From NCBI GenBank assembly GCA_049698695.1, contig JBAVYH010000201.1, positions 1 to 64,000 of the forward strand: 64,000 nt of DNA, read 5' to 3'. A program made the position numbers and the translations under genes. This DNA is from Bog-375 sp049698695 (GTDB lineage Bacteria > Acidobacteriota > Terriglobia > Bryobacterales > Bryobacteraceae). The notes under the pieces were generated by a model. The model had not been told where the DNA came from. It worked only from the letters and a program-made list of their open reading frames with translations, and did not search any database. Of the stretch, positions 9,601 through 18,049 are shown in pieces; within the stretch, counting starts at the first letter, position 1; each line of letters starts with the position of its first letter.

Positions 9601-9816
9601 CCGGTCATCATGACCGCGCTCGCCATGATCATCGGCATGGTTCCGATGGCGATGGGGATGGGCGAAGGCGGCGAGCAGAATGCGCCGTTGGGCCGCGCGG
9701 TGATCGGCGGCTTGCTGTTCGCAACCGTGGCGACGCTGATCTTCGTTCCCGCAGTTTTCGCATTGCTGCACGGCCGGCGCCAGCCAGGCGCAGCGGAGGT
9801 TCCCGCAGATGAGTAG
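6664..9816 (+). CDS. RND efflux pump inner-membrane transporter
   Basis: This 1050-residue protein of the AcrB/MexB superfamily is the proton-driven pump of a tripartite efflux system. It has the family layout: a first transmembrane helix near residues 10-30, a large periplasmic loop, helices in the middle with 'GGLALAVGILVDDATVAIEN' (the Asp pair of the proton relay), a second loop, and a final helix group with 'GMGEGGEQNAPLGRAVIGGL'. The 'TPTDVFPDIDIPV' start fits multidrug pumps better than metal exporters. The substrate is unknown. The adaptor gene overlaps its end by eight bases. Confidence 0.93.
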   Translation: MWLVRVALARPYTFIVLALLILILAPVVILRTPTDVFPDIDIPVIAAAFNYTGLSAEEMEERITSIYERILTTTVNDIEHIESQSVNGRAIVKVFFQPGANINAAVAQVSAVSQPILRSLPPGTTPPFLLTYNASSVPIIQLGLGGRGMSEQALFDYGVNFIRTRLVTISGCAIPYPYGGKQRQIMVDINPAAMQSKGLSPADVTAAIDNQNLIIPAGTSKIGRFEYDVDLNSSPTTVEAFNDFPIKVVNGSPVYIRDIGHVRDGFAPQTNIVRQDGSRAVLLTVLKAGNASTLAVVDGVRKLLPVVAATLPPELKIQPLADQSIFVRASINGVIREAVIAACLTGLMILLFLGSWRSTVIIAVSIPLSILTSLIVLGFLHETINIMTLGGLALAVGILVDDATVAIENINRNLDEGKELERAILDGASQIAVPALVSTLSICIVFLPMFFLSGVARYLFVPLAEAVVFAMLASYGLSRTLVPTLAKYLLHLPNRGPSRNPLVLLQRAFERGFDRLRTSYQTILTVLVHRRALFVPLFLLACLSGFLLYPWLGRDFFPASDAGQFKLHLRTKTGTRIEETARICDLVEQSIRRQIPRDQLLTILDEIGLPYSSINTIYSNSAPVGSADADIMVSLTKEHRPTEEFVRALRATLPREFPGTDFYFLPADIVSQILNFGLPAPIDVQIVGENVEANRDLADRILDRLRRIPGMADLRIQQTFDQPKLHVFTDRTKAAESGYTQSDVAQSLLISLSGSFQTQPTFWLSPQNGVSYSVVTQAPQYDVQSLQELRNLPLTVGQPRTPEILNDVTSISRGDGMAVVNHYDIQRAIDIFGAVDGRDLASVGGDVERVVEANRRNLVRGSEMVVRGQVETMRQSFAGLLAGLLFAIVLVYLLIVVNFQSWLDPFIIITALPAALAGIVLMLFTTHTTLSVPAMMGAIMCMGVATANSILVISFAKEMLQQAHDPVNAALAAGVTRFRPVIMTALAMIIGMVPMAMGMGEGGEQNAPLGRAVIGGLLFATVATLIFVPAVFALLHGRRQPGAAEVPADE

Positions 9817-10999
9817 CCAGAAAGCCGCCACCCCGAATGGCCCGCCGGCGCCGCGGCTCCCTATAGCTTTCCGGCTCGGCATCGCCATTGTACTCTGCGC
9901 CTTGGCGGGCGCCATCGCGTACGACATCGTCATCGGCGTCGCATCGCGGGTGCACGCCGCGAGCGCGCTGAAGCGACAGACGCTGGAGATGGCGGTCCCC
10001 ACGGTGGCCGTAATCCATCCCAAGCGCGGCGCGGCGGCCGAAGAGGTGGTGCTTCCCGGCAACGCCCAGGCCTACGTCGCCACGCCGATCTACGCCCGCA
10101 TCAACGGCTACCTGAAAACGTGGTATTTCGATATCGGCGCGCACGTCAAGGCCGGCCAACTGCTGGCGGAGATCGAGACCCCCGAAGTGGATCGCCAGCT
10201 CGACCAGGCCCGCGCCGACCTGGCCACCGCCCAGGCCAATTACGAGCTCTCGCGGACCACGGCGGCGCGCTACCAGGCGCTGTTCAAGAGCGATTCGGTC
10301 GCCAAGCAGGACGTGGACGACAAGGTCGGCGATCTGCTGGCCAAGAAGGCGATGGTGGATTCCGCGACTTTTAATGTGCGGCGCCTGGAAGAGACGCAGC
10401 GCTTCCAGAACGTCTACGCTCCCTTCGACGGCGTCATCACGGCGCGCAATATCGATATCGGCGCGTTGATCGACGCCGGAGGAAACGCTCCGGGCAAGGA
10501 GCTGTTCGATATCGCCGCTACCGGCCGCTTGCGCGTCTACATCAATGTGCCGCAGGCGTACTCACGCGACGTCAGACCCGGCGCTGAAGCCGAACTGACT
10601 CTGGCGGAATTCCCTGGCCGCAAGGTTGCCGGCAGAATTGTGCGCAGTGCCGACTCGATCGATCCGGCCTCGCGCACACTGCTGACCGAAGTGGATGTCA
10701 ACAATCCGTCAGGCGAATTGTTGCCCGGCGCGTTTCTTATGGTGCACCTCAAGCTACATGCCGCGACAGGCGCGGTTGTGATCCCCGTCAACACCCTGAT
10801 TTTCCGCTCCGCAGGTATGCAGGTCGCGGTGGTACGGGGCAACCAAGCGGAGTTGGTGCCGATTACCATCGGCCGCGACTACGGCACGGAAGTGGAAGTC
10901 CTCTCCGGCATTACCGCGGAGGACGACATCATCGAGAACCCCTCGGATTCGCTGACTTCCGGCACCGAAGTGCGGGTGGCCGGGGCCACGGGGCGGTGA
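9809..10999 (+). CDS. RND efflux periplasmic adaptor (MFP)
   Basis: This 396-residue membrane-fusion protein has one N-terminal hydrophobic segment (about residues 23-43). It has the half-lipoyl motifs 'ARINGYLKTWYFDIGAHVKA' and 'VYAPFDGVITARNIDIGALI' on both sides of an alpha-helical hairpin (about residues 130-200). Beta-barrel and membrane-proximal domains follow. It bridges the pump to the outer-membrane channel. Its start overlaps the pump gene and its stop shares a base with the ATG of the channel gene, so the three are translated as a unit. Confidence 0.92.
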   Translation: MSSQKAATPNGPPAPRLPIAFRLGIAIVLCALAGAIAYDIVIGVASRVHAASALKRQTLEMAVPTVAVIHPKRGAAAEEVVLPGNAQAYVATPIYARINGYLKTWYFDIGAHVKAGQLLAEIETPEVDRQLDQARADLATAQANYELSRTTAARYQALFKSDSVAKQDVDDKVGDLLAKKAMVDSATFNVRRLEETQRFQNVYAPFDGVITARNIDIGALIDAGGNAPGKELFDIAATGRLRVYINVPQAYSRDVRPGAEAELTLAEFPGRKVAGRIVRSADSIDPASRTLLTEVDVNNPSGELLPGAFLMVHLKLHAATGAVVIPVNTLIFRSAGMQVAVVRGNQAELVPITIGRDYGTEVEVLSGITAEDDIIENPSDSLTSGTEVRVAGATGR

Positions 11000-12435
11000 T
11001 GCGCGCGTCCTTGTTTTTCGCGGCCTGCGCCTGCCTGCTGGCGGGTTGCACGGTCGGCCCGAAATACACCAAGCCGCCTGTCCCTGCCGCTCCCGCCTAC
11101 AGCGAGCAGCCGCCGAAATCGTTCACGGAGTCGCAGGGGTGGAAGCAGGCACAACCCGCCGACACGACGTTGCGCGCGGACTGGTGGCAGATTTTCGGCA
11201 ACCCGGAACTGAACGGCCTGGAAGAGCAGATCAACCCTTCCAACCAGAGTCTCAAAGCGGCGGAAGCGCGCTTTCGAGAGGCGCGCGCGCTAATTCAACT
11301 CAACCGCTCCGGCCTCTACCCGACCATCTCGACTGCGCCCTCGATTACCACCAACCGCGAATCGCAGAACACGCCCACTGGTTTTGTCAACGGCGATTAC
11401 GGCGATTACACGCTGCCGATCGACGTCAATTACGAACTGGACGCCTGGGGCCGCGTCCACCGCTCGATAGCCGCCGCGCGCGAGGAGACGCAAGCCAGCG
11501 CGGGCGATGTGCAGACCATTCGCCTCAGCCTTCACGCCGAGCTGGCCATCGACTATTTCGAGCTTCGCAGCCTCGATGCCCAGAAACAGCTTCTGGACGA
11601 GACGCTGGTGGCCTACCAGAAAGCCCTCGACCTGACGCAGCATCGCTTCGATGGCGGCCTGAGCTCGCGGGCCGAGGTAGCGCAGGCGCGAACCCAACTG
11701 GAAACCACGCGCGCCCAGGACATCGGCGTGGGCGTGGCGCGAGCCACTTTCGAACACGCGATCGCGATCCTGATGGGCCGCACTCCGGAAAGTCTGGCGC
11801 TCGCCGCGGTTCCGTTGAACACCACGCCGCCGGTGATTCCCGTGGGTATTCCGTCGCAACTGCTGGAGCGGCGTCCGGACATAGCCGCCGCAGAACGCCG
11901 CGCTGCCGAGGCCAACGAACAGATCGGCATTGCACGCGCCGCGTTTTTCCCCACCTTGCTGCTGACCGCGACGGGCGGCCTGGAAGGCAACAGGCCGGTG
12001 AACTGGCTGAGCTGGCCGAGCCGCCTGTGGGCGGTGGGCCCGCAGATGGCGGAAACTGTCTTCGATGCAGGCCGCCGGCGAGCTGTTTCCGAATCCGCTA
12101 CCGCGGCTTACGACGAGACGGTCGCGAACTACCGCCAGGCGGCGCTGACGGCTTTCCAGCAGGTGGAGGACAACCTGGCTACGCTGCGCGTTTTGGAAGA
12201 GCAGGCGCGCGCCCAGCGCATTGCCGTGGAAGCCGCGGAGCAATCGTTGGACCTCGCGCTCAACCGCTACAAAGGCGGCCTGGTGACTTACCTCGAAGTG
12301 ATCACTGCGCAAAGCATCGCCCTCGAGAACCAGTCCACGGAAGTGGACATTCTCCGCCGCCGTATGGATGCCAGCGTGCTGCTGATCAAAGCTCTCGGCG
12401 GCGGCTGGGACGTTTCGAAGCTGCCGGGGACGTAA
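10999..12435 (+). CDS. Outer-membrane efflux lipoprotein, NodT family
   Basis: This is a TolC-type channel of about 478 residues with a lipoprotein signal ending in 'LLAGC' near residue 17, so the mature protein is probably lipidated. 'TVGPKYTKPPVPAP' is the usual NodT/OprM start, and two repeats of the outer-membrane efflux domain follow, each with long helices. A GTG three bases upstream is an alternative start. It completes the tripartite efflux operon. Confidence 0.92.
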   Translation: MRASLFFAACACLLAGCTVGPKYTKPPVPAAPAYSEQPPKSFTESQGWKQAQPADTTLRADWWQIFGNPELNGLEEQINPSNQSLKAAEARFREARALIQLNRSGLYPTISTAPSITTNRESQNTPTGFVNGDYGDYTLPIDVNYELDAWGRVHRSIAAAREETQASAGDVQTIRLSLHAELAIDYFELRSLDAQKQLLDETLVAYQKALDLTQHRFDGGLSSRAEVAQARTQLETTRAQDIGVGVARATFEHAIAILMGRTPESLALAAVPLNTTPPVIPVGIPSQLLERRPDIAAAERRAAEANEQIGIARAAFFPTLLLTATGGLEGNRPVNWLSWPSRLWAVGPQMAETVFDAGRRRAVSESATAAYDETVANYRQAALTAFQQVEDNLATLRVLEEQARAQRIAVEAAEQSLDLALNRYKGGLVTYLEVITAQSIALENQSTEVDILRRRMDASVLLIKALGGGWDVSKLPGT

Positions 12436-12580
12436 CGCCGGCCGGTTTTCGGCGATTTCCACGAGGATGTGCGACCTGGATCTGTCAGGCTCGCGCTTCC
12501 TTGTGATACGGGCAAGCTAGAGCAAAGCCAAAACATGCCCCACCGGCGGTCTTCTAATTCGAAGCCTTTAGTGAAATAAT

Positions 12581-13630
12581 ATGTGTCTCATGGCGGTCAG
12601 AAAGCCTTCCACTCCATTGGCCTGGGTCGGCTCCGTCACGGCCGTGTTCTCTCTGATCGCCGGAATCTACGGCGGCTGGGCTTTTCTCTCCGGCCAACTG
12701 GAGAAGCGCCGCACCACCGATCATCTGCTCGCCGACGCAGCGCTGCAGCTCCGCGCTGCCGACTATGAGTCGGCCTGGAAAACTCTCGCCCAGGCCGCCG
12801 CATTTGGCGTAAGTTCCGCGCGCGTCCAGCAGGCCCAGGAAGATGTTGCCATCGGGTGGCTGGATAATATCCATGTCTCGGGCGATCAGACGTTTGCCTC
12901 GATCACCGAAAAGCTCGAACCCGTCCTGATCCGCGGCGCGGCATCGGAGAAGTCGCCGCAACGCCAGGCCGACCTGCTGGCGCACCTCGGCTGGTCGTAT
13001 TTTCTGCGCGGCCGTGAATTGCCCTCCAGCCTCGACCCCGAGTCCGCCTATCGCGAGGCCCTTCGGAAGGATCCAGCCAACCCCAACGCGCACGCCATGT
13101 GGGGCCACTGGATTCTCTGGAACCACCAGGGACTGGCGAAGGCGGGTGAGCACTTCGCCGTCGCGCTGGCCTCGGCGCGGACCGGCCTGCGGCCTTACGT
13201 GCGCACCATGCAATTGAGCGCGCTCCGTAACGAGGATACGCCCCAGGCCCAAGTGGAAATCATTCGCGTGGCGAACGACATTCGCAAGGAGCACGGCGAT
13301 CTGAACGCGCCCTCGGCTCATGACATCCTGAACCTATACTGGGAGCACGTCGTCGAGCCCGATGAAGACAGGGCCGCTTTCTTGAGCGCCGTATCGCCCA
13401 CGGATCACCTGGACACTTTCGACTGGCTGCTGCACCGGGAGGGCCCCGACGATCCCGACCCGCTCACGCACGCTTACATTCGCAGCGCACTGCTGGAAGC
13501 CGCCGGCCGTCGCGACGAAGCCCTCGCCGGCTACCGCAGCTTGCAATCCCGCTTCGGCCCAGACAGGAGCGGCACCCTCGTGGATGGCACGCGTAAAGCC
13601 ATCGTCCGCCTCACCGCCGCCAGAGAATAG
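12581..13630 (+). CDS. Membrane-anchored TPR-like protein
   Basis: This 349-residue protein has one N-terminal transmembrane segment (about residues 13-36) and a helical remainder. Parts resemble tetratricopeptide repeats: 'LLADAALQLRAADYESAWKTLAQAA' is split by short turns, and 'PESAYREALRKDPANPNAHAMWGHW' is a typical TPR pair. No catalytic site is seen. It begins 145 bases after the efflux operon and ends three bases before a gene on the other strand. A role in protein interaction at the membrane is inferred. Confidence 0.72.
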   Translation: MCLMAVRKPSTPLAWVGSVTAVFSLIAGIYGGWAFLSGQLEKRRTTDHLLADAALQLRAADYESAWKTLAQAAAFGVSSARVQQAQEDVAIGWLDNIHVSGDQTFASITEKLEPVLIRGAASEKSPQRQADLLAHLGWSYFLRGRELPSSLDPESAYREALRKDPANPNAHAMWGHWILWNHQGLAKAGEHFAVALASARTGLRPYVRTMQLSALRNEDTPQAQVEIIRVANDIRKEHGDLNAPSAHDILNLYWEHVVEPDEDRAAFLSAVSPTDHLDTFDWLLHREGPDDPDPLTHAYIRSALLEAAGRRDEALAGYRSLQSRFGPDRSGTLVDGTRKAIVRLTAARE

Positions 13631-13633
13631 CCG

Positions 13634-15376
13634 TCATTGGCTGGCGGTTCGGCGCAGCCGTGGCAGCGCGGTGAGCGTGGCGCCGTAGATCAGCAGAGAG
13701 AGAAACAGGGCCACCTTGCGGTCCTGGTGCAGATCTTGCGTGAGGAGTCGGTAGCCGCCGAGGGCCATGGCGGGATAAACCAGGCGGGTGAGCTCCAGGC
13801 GTTCGAAACGCGGCCCCAGCCAGGCAAGCATCACGGCTGCGATCACGATGACGCTGGTGCGCAGCGTGGCGCAATAGGCGTGGCTGGCGCCGGGGCCGGA
13901 GATGGCGTGGTGCAGCCCGGTCAACCCGCCGGCGAAAACCCCCGCGGCCAGGCCGAGAAACGTAGCGGCCAGCACCAGGCGAAGAGTGTCCGAACTCGGC
14001 GAGGCGCTGTCCCGCTGTCGATAGCCAATCGCCAGTGCGTAGGCCAGCGCCGCAGTTAGGGCTCCGAACAGCAGTGCCTCCAGCCTGTCGCCGGGCCACT
14101 CGGCGGAGCCCAGCAGAAATGCCGCGGCTTGTTGCGGAGCGCCGGAAACCGCCAGCGCCAGCAGCAGGTAAATGCCTCCATGAACCTGGAGCGTCAGCCG
14201 TCCGAAACGGCCGCCCGCCCAAATGCCCGCGACCGCGAGCGCCGACCACACGCCCGCCAGCGCGACGCCGGAAAGCAGGATGCGGCTGCCGGCCAGCGCC
14301 AGCAGAATGCCGAACGTGGAATAAGTATAGAAGTTTCGGCCCGGGCCGGCTTTCCTCTCGAGACGCTCAAACGAGACCAGGTAGCATGCGGCGGCGCATG
14401 TCAGCGCCAGCGTTGCCATGACGGGTGCCAGCCGCGCATCGGCGCGCGAAAGGCTCAAGCCTCCGCTGACACTGATCAGGAAAGCGAAGCCGACTTGCGC
14501 CGTCTCGAACAGGGTGAAGCTGAAGCCGCGCAGCAGCGTGCGGACGATGGTGCTGGCCAGGTAGATGGCCAGCAACGCCACCTGCGCGCCGAAGAGCCAT
14601 AGGTGTGGGATGGCGGCATAGGTTTCCGGAACGCCCCGGTCATTGGTAACCAGCCAGGTGGCAAGCAGCACGGAAAGATCGGCGGTGACGGCGGTCAGCC
14701 ACCGCTCGTTGAGCCAATGGTCCAGGCAAGCCGATGCCTCCACGGCCGCGGCGATGGCCAGAAACAGCAAGGTCAGGGGCAATACATTATGGGTGCCTAA
14801 CAGCAGGGCGGTGCCCGCGCCTAAGGCGGCTAGGGTGGCGATGGTGGACACTACCAGCAGATTCTTGCGCCAGGAGACCGTCATGCCGAAAACCGCGAAG
14901 AGAAAAAGGGTGGCCCCGGCCGTTCCCGCAGTGATGGCGTGCAAACTAACCGTGGCTTCCCAAAGCAGCGGCACCAGCACCGTAGCCGCGGTCAGGCTGT
15001 AAACCGCGGCTGCCAATGTTTGTTTCGGGGGAACTCGCGCCGCCCAGAGCAGCCAACCGCCGGCGTAAACGATGCCGGCCGCGATTCCCACGCGGTCGGG
15101 CATTGCGCCGGCTTCGGTGATGGCGCGCAGCAGGTAAGCGCCGGCCATGCCTAACAGGGCGCGCCCCAGCAGCGGAAGCAGCCCCGCGGCTTGTTCGAGC
15201 GCATGCGAAGCGGCAAGGACGGCAGGTGCCTCTGTCAGAGCGGGCGTGGTATCGGAGGGGGCTCCCGGCAACGCGCCGCGCTCCTCGGCGATGCGCAAGC
15301 GCTGCTCCATCGAGGCCACGCGCTGGGTGAGGTCCCGGACTTCGCACGCGAGCGACTCCCACTCCGGTTGCGGCAC
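13634..15376 (-). CDS. Polytopic membrane protein, DUF2339-like
   Basis: The 580-residue product starts with a soluble coiled-coil segment (about residues 5-35, 'EVRDLTQRVASMEQRLRIAEE'), then a Pro-rich linker and at least 14 hydrophobic helices to the end. This arrangement resembles the DUF2339 group of bacterial membrane proteins, but I cannot confirm family membership by eye. It starts ten bases after the NrfD-like gene and is the last gene of the leftward redox operon, which may mean a supporting role in the membrane complex or only shared transcription. Confidence 0.7.
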   Translation of the reverse strand: MPQPEWESLACEVRDLTQRVASMEQRLRIAEERGALPGAPSDTTPALTEAPAVLAASHALEQAAGLLPLLGRALLGMAGAYLLRAITEAGAMPDRVGIAAGIVYAGGWLLWAARVPPKQTLAAAVYSLTAATVLVPLLWEATVSLHAITAGTAGATLFLFAVFGMTVSWRKNLLVVSTIATLAALGAGTALLLGTHNVLPLTLLFLAIAAAVEASACLDHWLNERWLTAVTADLSVLLATWLVTNDRGVPETYAAIPHLWLFGAQVALLAIYLASTIVRTLLRGFSFTLFETAQVGFAFLISVSGGLSLSRADARLAPVMATLALTCAAACYLVSFERLERKAGPGRNFYTYSTFGILLALAGSRILLSGVALAGVWSALAVAGIWAGGRFGRLTLQVHGGIYLLLALAVSGAPQQAAAFLLGSAEWPGDRLEALLFGALTAALAYALAIGYRQRDSASPSSDTLRLVLAATFLGLAAGVFAGGLTGLHHAISGPGASHAYCATLRTSVIVIAAVMLAWLGPRFERLELTRLVYPAMALGGYRLLTQDLHQDRKVALFLSLLIYGATLTALPRLRRTASQ

Positions 15377-15386
15377 GGCAACCTCC

Positions 15387-16556
15387 TCAGGCTTGGTGAG
15401 CCTCTTCCTTCTGCCAGGGCGGCAGCAGCTTGATCAACACCAGGAAAATCACGAACGGCAAAATCATCAGACCGATCGCCGGCAGCAACCCTTCTTTCGC
15501 GACCAGTTCCATCTTGTAAGAGGTGTAGCCGAGAAAGCTCTTGGAGAACAGTTGCCCGCCGATCACCACATTCCAACGCATGGCGAAGATGCCGATCAGC
15601 GTTAAGCCGCCGCCGACCATGTACATCGCCTTGCGGGCGCCCTCGGAGAACCTCCACAACTGGTTGGCGGCGAGAAGCGCCAGCGGTACCAGCGTGCCCA
15701 GCATGATTTGCAGAATCACCTGCGAAAACCAGAGCCGCGTGTGCACCATGAAATCCAGGCTGCGGAAGCTCTCGTCCGCTTCATAGGTGCGGTGCACCAG
15801 GTCCAGCATCTCCAGCGTGAAGTCGATGACGAAAGTGTAGAAGAGATAGCGTGCGATGGTGTCCAGGCAGCGCATATCGATGGCCACCTTGCGCAGTTTC
15901 GACGAAATCACGTAGAGCACCATCACCGCGGCAATACCGGACACCATGGCCGAAAACAGAAACACGATGGGCATCAGCGGCGAGGACCACCAGGGATTAG
16001 CCTTTACCGAGCCGAAGATGAAGCCCACATAGCCGTGGAGCAGAAACGCCGAGGGGATACCGATGACGGTGACGGCGTAGCCGATCTTATCGTCGATGCG
16101 GCGCGCCTCAGGGCTGACGTTGTAAGAACCCAGCGTCAGCGCCCGGTAAATGAGGCGGCGGATGCCGGTGGTGGTTTGCGCCAGGTGCACGATTTCAGTG
16201 CGGTATTCGAGCCAGATTTCCACCAGCAGCACCACCGCGAGGTACCACAGGTAGACGAAGCCAAACATGGCCATGGCGGAGGAAGTGTGCGGCGTCAAGT
16301 ACATTTCCAACGACCGCTCCGGGTGTCCCAGATGAAGCTGCAAGGGCAGCGGGGCGACCAGCAGGAAGGCCAGCGCCGTCAGCAGGGCCAGCCGGTAGGT
16401 GGGCCGCACAGCGTCCACTTTGAAAACCCGTTCGAGCGAAGCCAGAATGAAGGCGCCAGCTACCAGGCCGGTGATGTAGGGGTAGAGCACAATGAGAACG
16501 CTCCATTGCAGCTCCACCTCGTTCGGGTACATGAAACCGTTTACGCCAGCTATCAT
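15387..16556 (-). CDS. NrfD/PsrC-type membrane quinone subunit
   Basis: This 389-residue polytopic protein of the NrfD (polysulfide reductase chain C) family passes electrons between the quinone pool and a periplasmic iron-sulfur partner. About nine hydrophobic helices are visible. 'LYPYITGLVAGAFILASLERVF' near residue 24 and 'LQLHLGHPERSLEMYLTPH' near residue 76 carry the conserved polar residues lining the quinone site. It lies 12 bases downstream of the iron-sulfur gene. No molybdopterin, hydrogenase or nitrite reductase subunit accompanies it in this operon. Confidence 0.9.
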   Translation of the reverse strand: MIAGVNGFMYPNEVELQWSVLIVLYPYITGLVAGAFILASLERVFKVDAVRPTYRLALLTALAFLLVAPLPLQLHLGHPERSLEMYLTPHTSSAMAMFGFVYLWYLAVVLLVEIWLEYRTEIVHLAQTTTGIRRLIYRALTLGSYNVSPEARRIDDKIGYAVTVIGIPSAFLLHGYVGFIFGSVKANPWWSSPLMPIVFLFSAMVSGIAAVMVLYVISSKLRKVAIDMRCLDTIARYLFYTFVIDFTLEMLDLVHRTYEADESFRSLDFMVHTRLWFSQVILQIMLGTLVPLALLAANQLWRFSEGARKAMYMVGGGLTLIGIFAMRWNVVIGGQLFSKSFLGYTSYKMELVAKEGLLPAIGLMILPFVIFLVLIKLLPPWQKEEAHQA

Positions 16557-16568
16557 CGCGTCGCTCCT

Positions 16569-17309
16569 CTAACGCACCGCGCCGTCCAGGTTCTCGTAAT
16601 AGACCTTGGCCCGGGTGGCCATGTACGGCTTCAGCACCTCGACCTTGTTGTTGCGCAGGATCTCGTGCACCGGATCCTTTGGGTTCTTGAAATCCACCAG
16701 CAGGCGTGCGCCAGTGGGGCAGTTTTCGCAGCAGGCCGTGGTGAGGCCCTTGGTGATGCGGTGATAGCAGAGCGTGCATTTGTCCACCGTCTGCTTCTGA
16801 GGATGCAGGTAGCGGCAGCCATACGGGCAGGCTTGCACGCAATAGCGGCAGCCCAGGCAATAAGTTTCATCCACCAGCACCACGCCATCCGGACTGACAA
16901 AGGTGGCGCCGACCGGACAGACCTGTACGCAAGGCGAATCGGCACAATGGTTGCACAGCTTGGGGACGAAGAAGCTCTTGAGGCCTTCGCGGGTGGAAGG
17001 CGGGAAGCCCTCCATGCCGCCATCGGGCGAATCCACCTGCGGCTGGTCTTCGTCCGCAATCTGGTACCGCTCCACCCAGGTACGGAAGTAGCCCTGCGGC
17101 ACGTTGTTTTCCTTAGAGCAAGCGCACACACAGTTGCCGCAGCCGATGCACTTATCGATGTCGACGATCATTCCCCACCAGTGATCGGCCATTCTGTAGG
17201 CATCGCTGGGGGGCTCGGCGCCGGTGATCTGCTCCAGCGTCGCGCCGACCGAGGCCAGCACCAGCAGCTTGCCACCTACTTTGAACAAATCGCGCCGGCT
17301 GATATCCAT
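16569..17309 (-). CDS. Periplasmic 4Fe-4S electron-transfer protein
   Basis: This is a 246-residue ferredoxin-like protein of the NrfC/TtrB/HybA type. It starts with a Tat-like signal ('SRRDLFK' then a hydrophobic stretch). Cysteine clusters 'CIGCGNCVCAC', 'CNHCADSPCVQVCP', 'CLGCRYCVQACPYGC' and 'CTLCYHRITKG...CCENCP' can bind four 4Fe-4S clusters. It would relay electrons between the NrfD-type subunit and the tetraheme cytochrome. AAGGAG seven bases upstream supports the ATG. It lies 15 bases after the cytochrome gene. Confidence 0.92.
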   Translation of the reverse strand: MDISRRDLFKVGGKLLVLASVGATLEQITGAEPPSDAYRMADHWWGMIVDIDKCIGCGNCVCACSKENNVPQGYFRTWVERYQIADEDQPQVDSPDGGMEGFPPSTREGLKSFFVPKLCNHCADSPCVQVCPVGATFVSPDGVVLVDETYCLGCRYCVQACPYGCRYLHPQKQTVDKCTLCYHRITKGLTTACCENCPTGARLLVDFKNPKDPVHEILRNNKVEVLKPYMATRAKVYYENLDGAVR

Positions 17310-17324
17310 GCTCGTCTCCTTGCC

Positions 17325-17783
17325 TCAGAGGTGCGGGTTGTGGGGCTGATGGCACTGATTGCAGGCCACGCCGCCGGAATGGTCGGCGGTAACCACCTGG
17401 GGGAAGTTGCGCGGCTTGGCCGCGTCCTTTTCGTGGCAGCGCCGGCAGAGGTTGGCGACGTCGGGCAGTTGCGGAACGTGCGCCGCCGGATCGTCGGCGT
17501 GCTGCGCCAGTGGCCCATGACAGGCTTCGCAGGCTACGTGAGCGTGTTTGCCGGCAGCGCGGGCTGCGGCCTCGTCAACATGGCAGACAACGCAGGTAGC
17601 TTGCCCGGCGTAGGCGATGGGATGCTGCCGGACCAGGGCAAGCGCGCCGGGGCGATAGTGGCCGTATTGTCCAAAGGCCTTGGGGATAATAGCGCTGCGC
17701 ACCACCAAGAAGACCGCCACGCCGGCCAGCAAAACCAGGGCTGGGCGAATCAAGTGACCTGCATCCCGCACCAAACGCCGCAA
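17325..17783 (-). CDS. Membrane-anchored tetraheme cytochrome c
   Basis: This 152-residue protein has an N-terminal transmembrane anchor (about residues 12-30) and four CxxCH heme sites: CVVCH, CEACH, CRRCH and CNQCH. Extra histidines between them could serve as distal ligands. It is the first gene of the redox operon and probably the outermost electron carrier. The TTG start given here is uncertain: a GAGGGAG site lies very close to it, and a GTG 12 bases further in is an alternative. No other start fits the frame. Confidence 0.85.
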   Translation of the reverse strand: MRRLVRDAGHLIRPALVLLAGVAVFLVVRSAIIPKAFGQYGHYRPGALALVRQHPIAYAGQATCVVCHVDEAAARAAGKHAHVACEACHGPLAQHADDPAAHVPQLPDVANLCRRCHEKDAAKPRNFPQVVTADHSGGVACNQCHQPHNPHL

Positions 17784-18049
17784 TGCTCCCTCTTTCCGCG
17801 CAAACCGCCTCGCTGCGCAGGGACGATCCGGTGACCATCAGGCAATATAAGCACCAACAGGCCTTTTGATCGAAAAAGCCTCAATTGAGCTTGCATTTGT
17901 TGAAAATTTCAACAAAGAGAGGGCCGTGATCGGCCTCTTGCCTGCGCTACATTACCCAACAAGTGGGGCAAATCGCGCCATCATCCGCGATGACCCGGAA
18001 GGAGATGGCGGAAATGTGAACAGTCCGGAGGGTCGGATTCGCGGCTGGC

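Noticed and set aside
8209..10062. A 617-codon open frame on the minus strand opposite the RND genes
   Set aside because: It is His/Arg/Gly-rich with no recognisable domain, the usual by-product of strong third-position GC on the opposite strand. The same holds for the long plus-strand frame opposite the prolyl oligopeptidase at 32495-34312.
13634..17783. Cytochrome c nitrite reductase (Nrf) operon
   Set aside because: The NrfD- and NrfC-type genes are present, but no NrfA-like pentaheme reductase with its special heme site accompanies them.
15708..17834. A 708-codon plus-strand frame over the redox operon
   Set aside because: It is antisense to three genes with clear heme, iron-sulfur and membrane motifs and has shadow-like composition.
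17575..17838. An ATG-started frame at 17838 as the true start of the cytochrome gene
   Set aside because: That ATG is in a different frame from the four CxxCH motifs and would require a frameshift.
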